A stretch of 64,000 bases of DNA from Gimesia benthica (GTDB taxonomy: Bacteria; Planctomycetota; Planctomycetia; Planctomycetales; Planctomycetaceae), in contig NZ_CP043930.1 in NCBI RefSeq assembly GCF_009720525.1, positions 6,894,001 through 6,958,000 on the forward strand. Direction: 5' to 3'. Shown in pieces: positions 62,071 through 64,000 of this stretch. Under the pieces are notes generated by a model. The model searched no databases. It was not told where the DNA came from and saw only the letters and a program-made list of their open reading frames with translations. Made by a program: the position numbers and the translations under genes. The stretch's first letter is position 1. The number at the start of each line of letters is the position of its first letter.

Positions 62071-62529
62071 ATGCAACAGACTTATCGGCGCTGTCGTTCT
62101 ATCTTACTGTTGACTCTGGTCTTGTACCTGCCGGGCTGCAGTATCGCGTACGAGTTACTGTTGGAAGGTCAACTGCTTTCCGGGGCAGAGCAACGGCCCG
62201 TGCAGGGGGCCACTGTGACTTTACTTCTCAGCAATTGGAAGTGTGCCTCTACAATCACTGATGCACAGGGGAACTGGAATCTCAAAGAGATGCTCAGTGA
62301 ATCCAAATTCTGGCCCGGAAAAGAAGACAAACGCTGGACCGACCCGGATGAACTCAAGCTGCGGATCGAAACCGGCGGTCAGACCTGCATGGTTCCCTGT
62401 CCGCGCGTAGCCGCTCCGGAATCAGGCGGCGAAATCTATGCCTTCGTTATGACGGTACTCAAGGCGCATCCGGAACCGGAAAAGCAGGAGCCGCTGCCGC
62501 TGGAAGCGGTGCAACCCCAGAGTCGTTAA
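62071..62529 (+). CDS. Small lipoprotein, carboxypeptidase-regulatory-like
   Basis: 152 residues from ATG 62071, chosen because GAGG lies eight bases upstream (ATG 62065 and GTG 62062 overlap that site). Lipoprotein signal LLLTLVLYLPGCS with Cys near residue 23. The mature part has RPVQGATVTLLLSN and ITDAQGNWNL, a transthyretin-like pattern as in the two DUF1559-linked lipoproteins, but with Cys and Trp residues of its own and no DUF1559 neighbour. Function unknown. Confidence 0.7.
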   Translation: MQQTYRRCRSILLLTLVLYLPGCSIAYELLLEGQLLSGAEQRPVQGATVTLLLSNWKCASTITDAQGNWNLKEMLSESKFWPGKEDKRWTDPDELKLRIETGGQTCMVPCPRVAAPESGGEIYAFVMTVLKAHPEPEKQEPLPLEAVQPQSR

Positions 62530-62702
62530 GAGACGACATATTCTTACTAAAGCGTCGCCCATTCAGTTGAAAATGATCCGGAACCAGCTTTTTTCCTTGG
62601 AATCTTCTTCTTTATGGAGATTACACTGGGAGTCAACACCTGCTCTCTCTGGGTAAGTTTTCTGAAGTAGAACATCTGAGACACGACCGGCAAATTTGAT
62701 CG

Positions 62703-63869
62703 ATGTTTATTAAACAACTGGAATCTCTGCGCGGGATTGCTGCGTTAATGGTCGCGCTCAGTCACTGTCTGATCGTGTTCGCCGTCGATCAGAATCCGAT
62801 GATCTGGACGACCAGTCTCCGGGAAACGCAGGGGACCCAGGCCTTCCTTACCAGACTGCTGTTGATTCCCTGTAACGGCGGCGCCGCGGTGACGGTGTTC
62901 TTCGTTCTGAGTGGCTATGTCCTGGGACTGTCGCTCGATCGCAAGCCTCGACAGTCGCTGACGTATCTGGCGTTTTACGTGAAACGCCTCTTGCGAATCT
63001 ATCCTGCGTATCTCGTCTGTCTCACGCTGATCATTGTTTCCATCATGGGATTTCACACTTACCAGCGGTTCCCGAATACGTCGCTCTGGTTTCAGGAGTG
63101 GTATCAGCAGAATATCACCTGGAACAACGCGCTGGCCAATTATACCCTGCTGGAGACAAACCTCAATCAGATCGCCTGGACGCTGAAAGTAGAACTGGTG
63201 ATGTCGTTCGGCTTTCCGCTTTTTTATCTGCTCAGTCGAAGACGCGCAGAGAAAGGGAATTATATTATCCTGCTGATTCTGATGGCACTTTCCTGTATTC
63301 TACCGGGAATTATTTTTCTGTTGTATGGGTTTGTCTTCTACCTGGGACTGATGCTGCCGACCCTGATCGAAAGACTGAAACAGTCAGTCGCCCCGTCCGC
63401 CCGCAACACCCTGTTTCTGGTCAGTGTCATCGCGCTGCTCTGTGCCCGTTCCCTGTTTGCACCTCAGGAACGCTTTTTTACCGTCCTGCTCGAAGCCCTG
63501 GCTGCGGCCGCGATCATCGCCATTCTGGCGGAAGGAACCGTCAAGGTCTGGGGAAGCCGCATGCTGGAGTTGCCGCTGGTCCACAAACTCGGGCAGATTT
63601 CGTATTCCTTTTACATCTATCATTTCATCATTATGTACTGGCTCGCCTGGGGCCTGCTGCATCTGGTCAGTGCGGACATCACTGCGAATTATCCACTGCT
63701 GTTGAGCCTGCTTCTGGCTGTCGTTTCAGTCCCCCTCACTTTCGTGGTGGCCCAGCTTTCCTACCATGGAGTAGAACGCCCGATGATCGGCTGGGGTGCC
63801 CGCCTGGCAGAAAAAGTGACAGACCTGGCCCGAGCCTCTACCGCCCGCCTGCGTCTGCAGAGAAAATAG
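62703..63869 (+). CDS. Acyltransferase-3 family membrane protein
   Basis: 388 residues, about ten transmembrane helices. The family's N-terminal signature is present: KQLESLRGIAALMVALSHCL (the conserved Arg and His of the first helices), VFFVLSGYVLGLSLDRKP, LLRIYPAYLVCLTL and the final YHGVERPMIGWGARL. These integral membrane enzymes O-acylate sugars of exported polysaccharides, lipopolysaccharides or other glycans. No glycan gene is adjacent. The start at 62703 has no clear ribosome site. Confidence 0.9.
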   Translation: MFIKQLESLRGIAALMVALSHCLIVFAVDQNPMIWTTSLRETQGTQAFLTRLLLIPCNGGAAVTVFFVLSGYVLGLSLDRKPRQSLTYLAFYVKRLLRIYPAYLVCLTLIIVSIMGFHTYQRFPNTSLWFQEWYQQNITWNNALANYTLLETNLNQIAWTLKVELVMSFGFPLFYLLSRRRAEKGNYIILLILMALSCILPGIIFLLYGFVFYLGLMLPTLIERLKQSVAPSARNTLFLVSVIALLCARSLFAPQERFFTVLLEALAAAAIIAILAEGTVKVWGSRMLELPLVHKLGQISYSFYIYHFIIMYWLAWGLLHLVSADITANYPLLLSLLLAVVSVPLTFVVAQLSYHGVERPMIGWGARLAEKVTDLARASTARLRLQRK

Positions 63870-63900
63870 AATGCAACAGGCCTGTCGATTCAGCAGTTCC

Positions 63901-64000
63901 TCACGAAAAGTCTGTTTTCAGTCCGGCCTCCCATTCTTTCACGGAGGTCTTTGACGCTTCCAGTCGCTTCTGATAGTTTGCCTTGTCGAACTGATAACTT
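63901..64000 (-). CDS. 3' end of an unknown gene
   Basis: Reading the minus strand from base 64000, the frame gives SYQFDKANYQKRLEASK, then TSVKEWEAGLKTDFS and a TGA at 63901-63903. About 32 residues of a charged C-terminus are visible. The remainder is off the window; the family cannot be judged from this tail. Confidence 0.45.
   Translation of the reverse strand, partial: SYQFDKANYQKRLEASKTSVKEWEAGLKTDFS

Noticed and set aside
63098-63973. 291-codon plus-strand frame
   Set aside because: Alternate frame of the acyltransferase-3 gene; the acyltransferase frame has the family motifs and membrane helices.

Overview
The window looks like a chromosome segment from a planctomycete, most likely a Gimesia-like member of the Planctomycetaceae (genus is inference). 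The evidence is the gene content: planctomycete cytochrome domains with DUF1549/DUF1553, DUF1501 proteins with Tat signals, a PVC-type haem domain on a large propeller protein, two classical DUF1559 pseudopilin-like proteins each followed by a lipoprotein, a PSCyt-linked ECF sigma factor with a FecR/LamG partner, and an fhcA gene of the tetrahydromethanopterin-linked C1 pathway. I found no tRNA, rRNA, CRISPR array, insertion sequence or prophage.

Layout. 0-5.6 kb (minus): the 5' part of fhcA, an FmdB-like zinc-ribbon gene and a three-gene ribose-type sugar ABC importer. 5.9-10.3 kb (plus): a propeller/haem protein and a Tat-exported protein of unknown function. 10.3-17.3 kb (minus): a DUF1501, DUF1549/DUF1553 and cytochrome-WD40 cassette, divergent from a PAS-AraC regulator. 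18.3-25.3 kb (minus): a second cassette, ECF sigma, FecR-LamG, cytochrome/DUF1549/DUF1553 and DUF1501. 25.7-31.1 kb (plus): ketosynthase, acyl carrier protein, two CrtI-like FAD oxidoreductases and a FabZ-like dehydratase, which together look like one acyl-chain pathway. 31.1-33.1 kb: a PQQ-type propeller and FxsA. 33.1-34.3 kb holds no convincing gene but has repeats and hairpins.

34.3-47.4 kb: a DUF1559/lipoprotein pair, a sialate O-acetylesterase, a DUF1559-tailed secreted protein, three paralogous secreted proteins of unknown function, and lipoproteins. 47.8-49.9 kb: two TadE-like genes and one TadG-like gene. 50-56.4 kb: DUF1853, dGTPase, a BlaR1-like M56 peptidase with an unusually large extracytoplasmic part, and BlaI with two operator-like palindromes. 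56.8-64 kb: an Ntn hydrolase, the second DUF1559/lipoprotein pair, a LamG/DUF1080-like protein, a DUF2007 membrane protein, a small lipoprotein, an acyltransferase-3 membrane enzyme, and the 3' end of an unknown gene.

How it fits together. The two cytochrome/DUF1501 cassettes lie close together but have different regulators, one a ligand-sensing PAS-AraC protein and one an ECF system that seems to control itself. With the sugar importer, the propeller proteins and the esterase, they suggest a region for uptake and oxidative breakdown of polysaccharide-derived compounds (inference). The most unusual biology is the 25.7-31.1 kb cluster. It resembles the gene sets proposed for ladderane or other specialised lipid synthesis in anammox planctomycetes, and one of its genes carries a leader peptide and terminator arrangement typical of attenuation.
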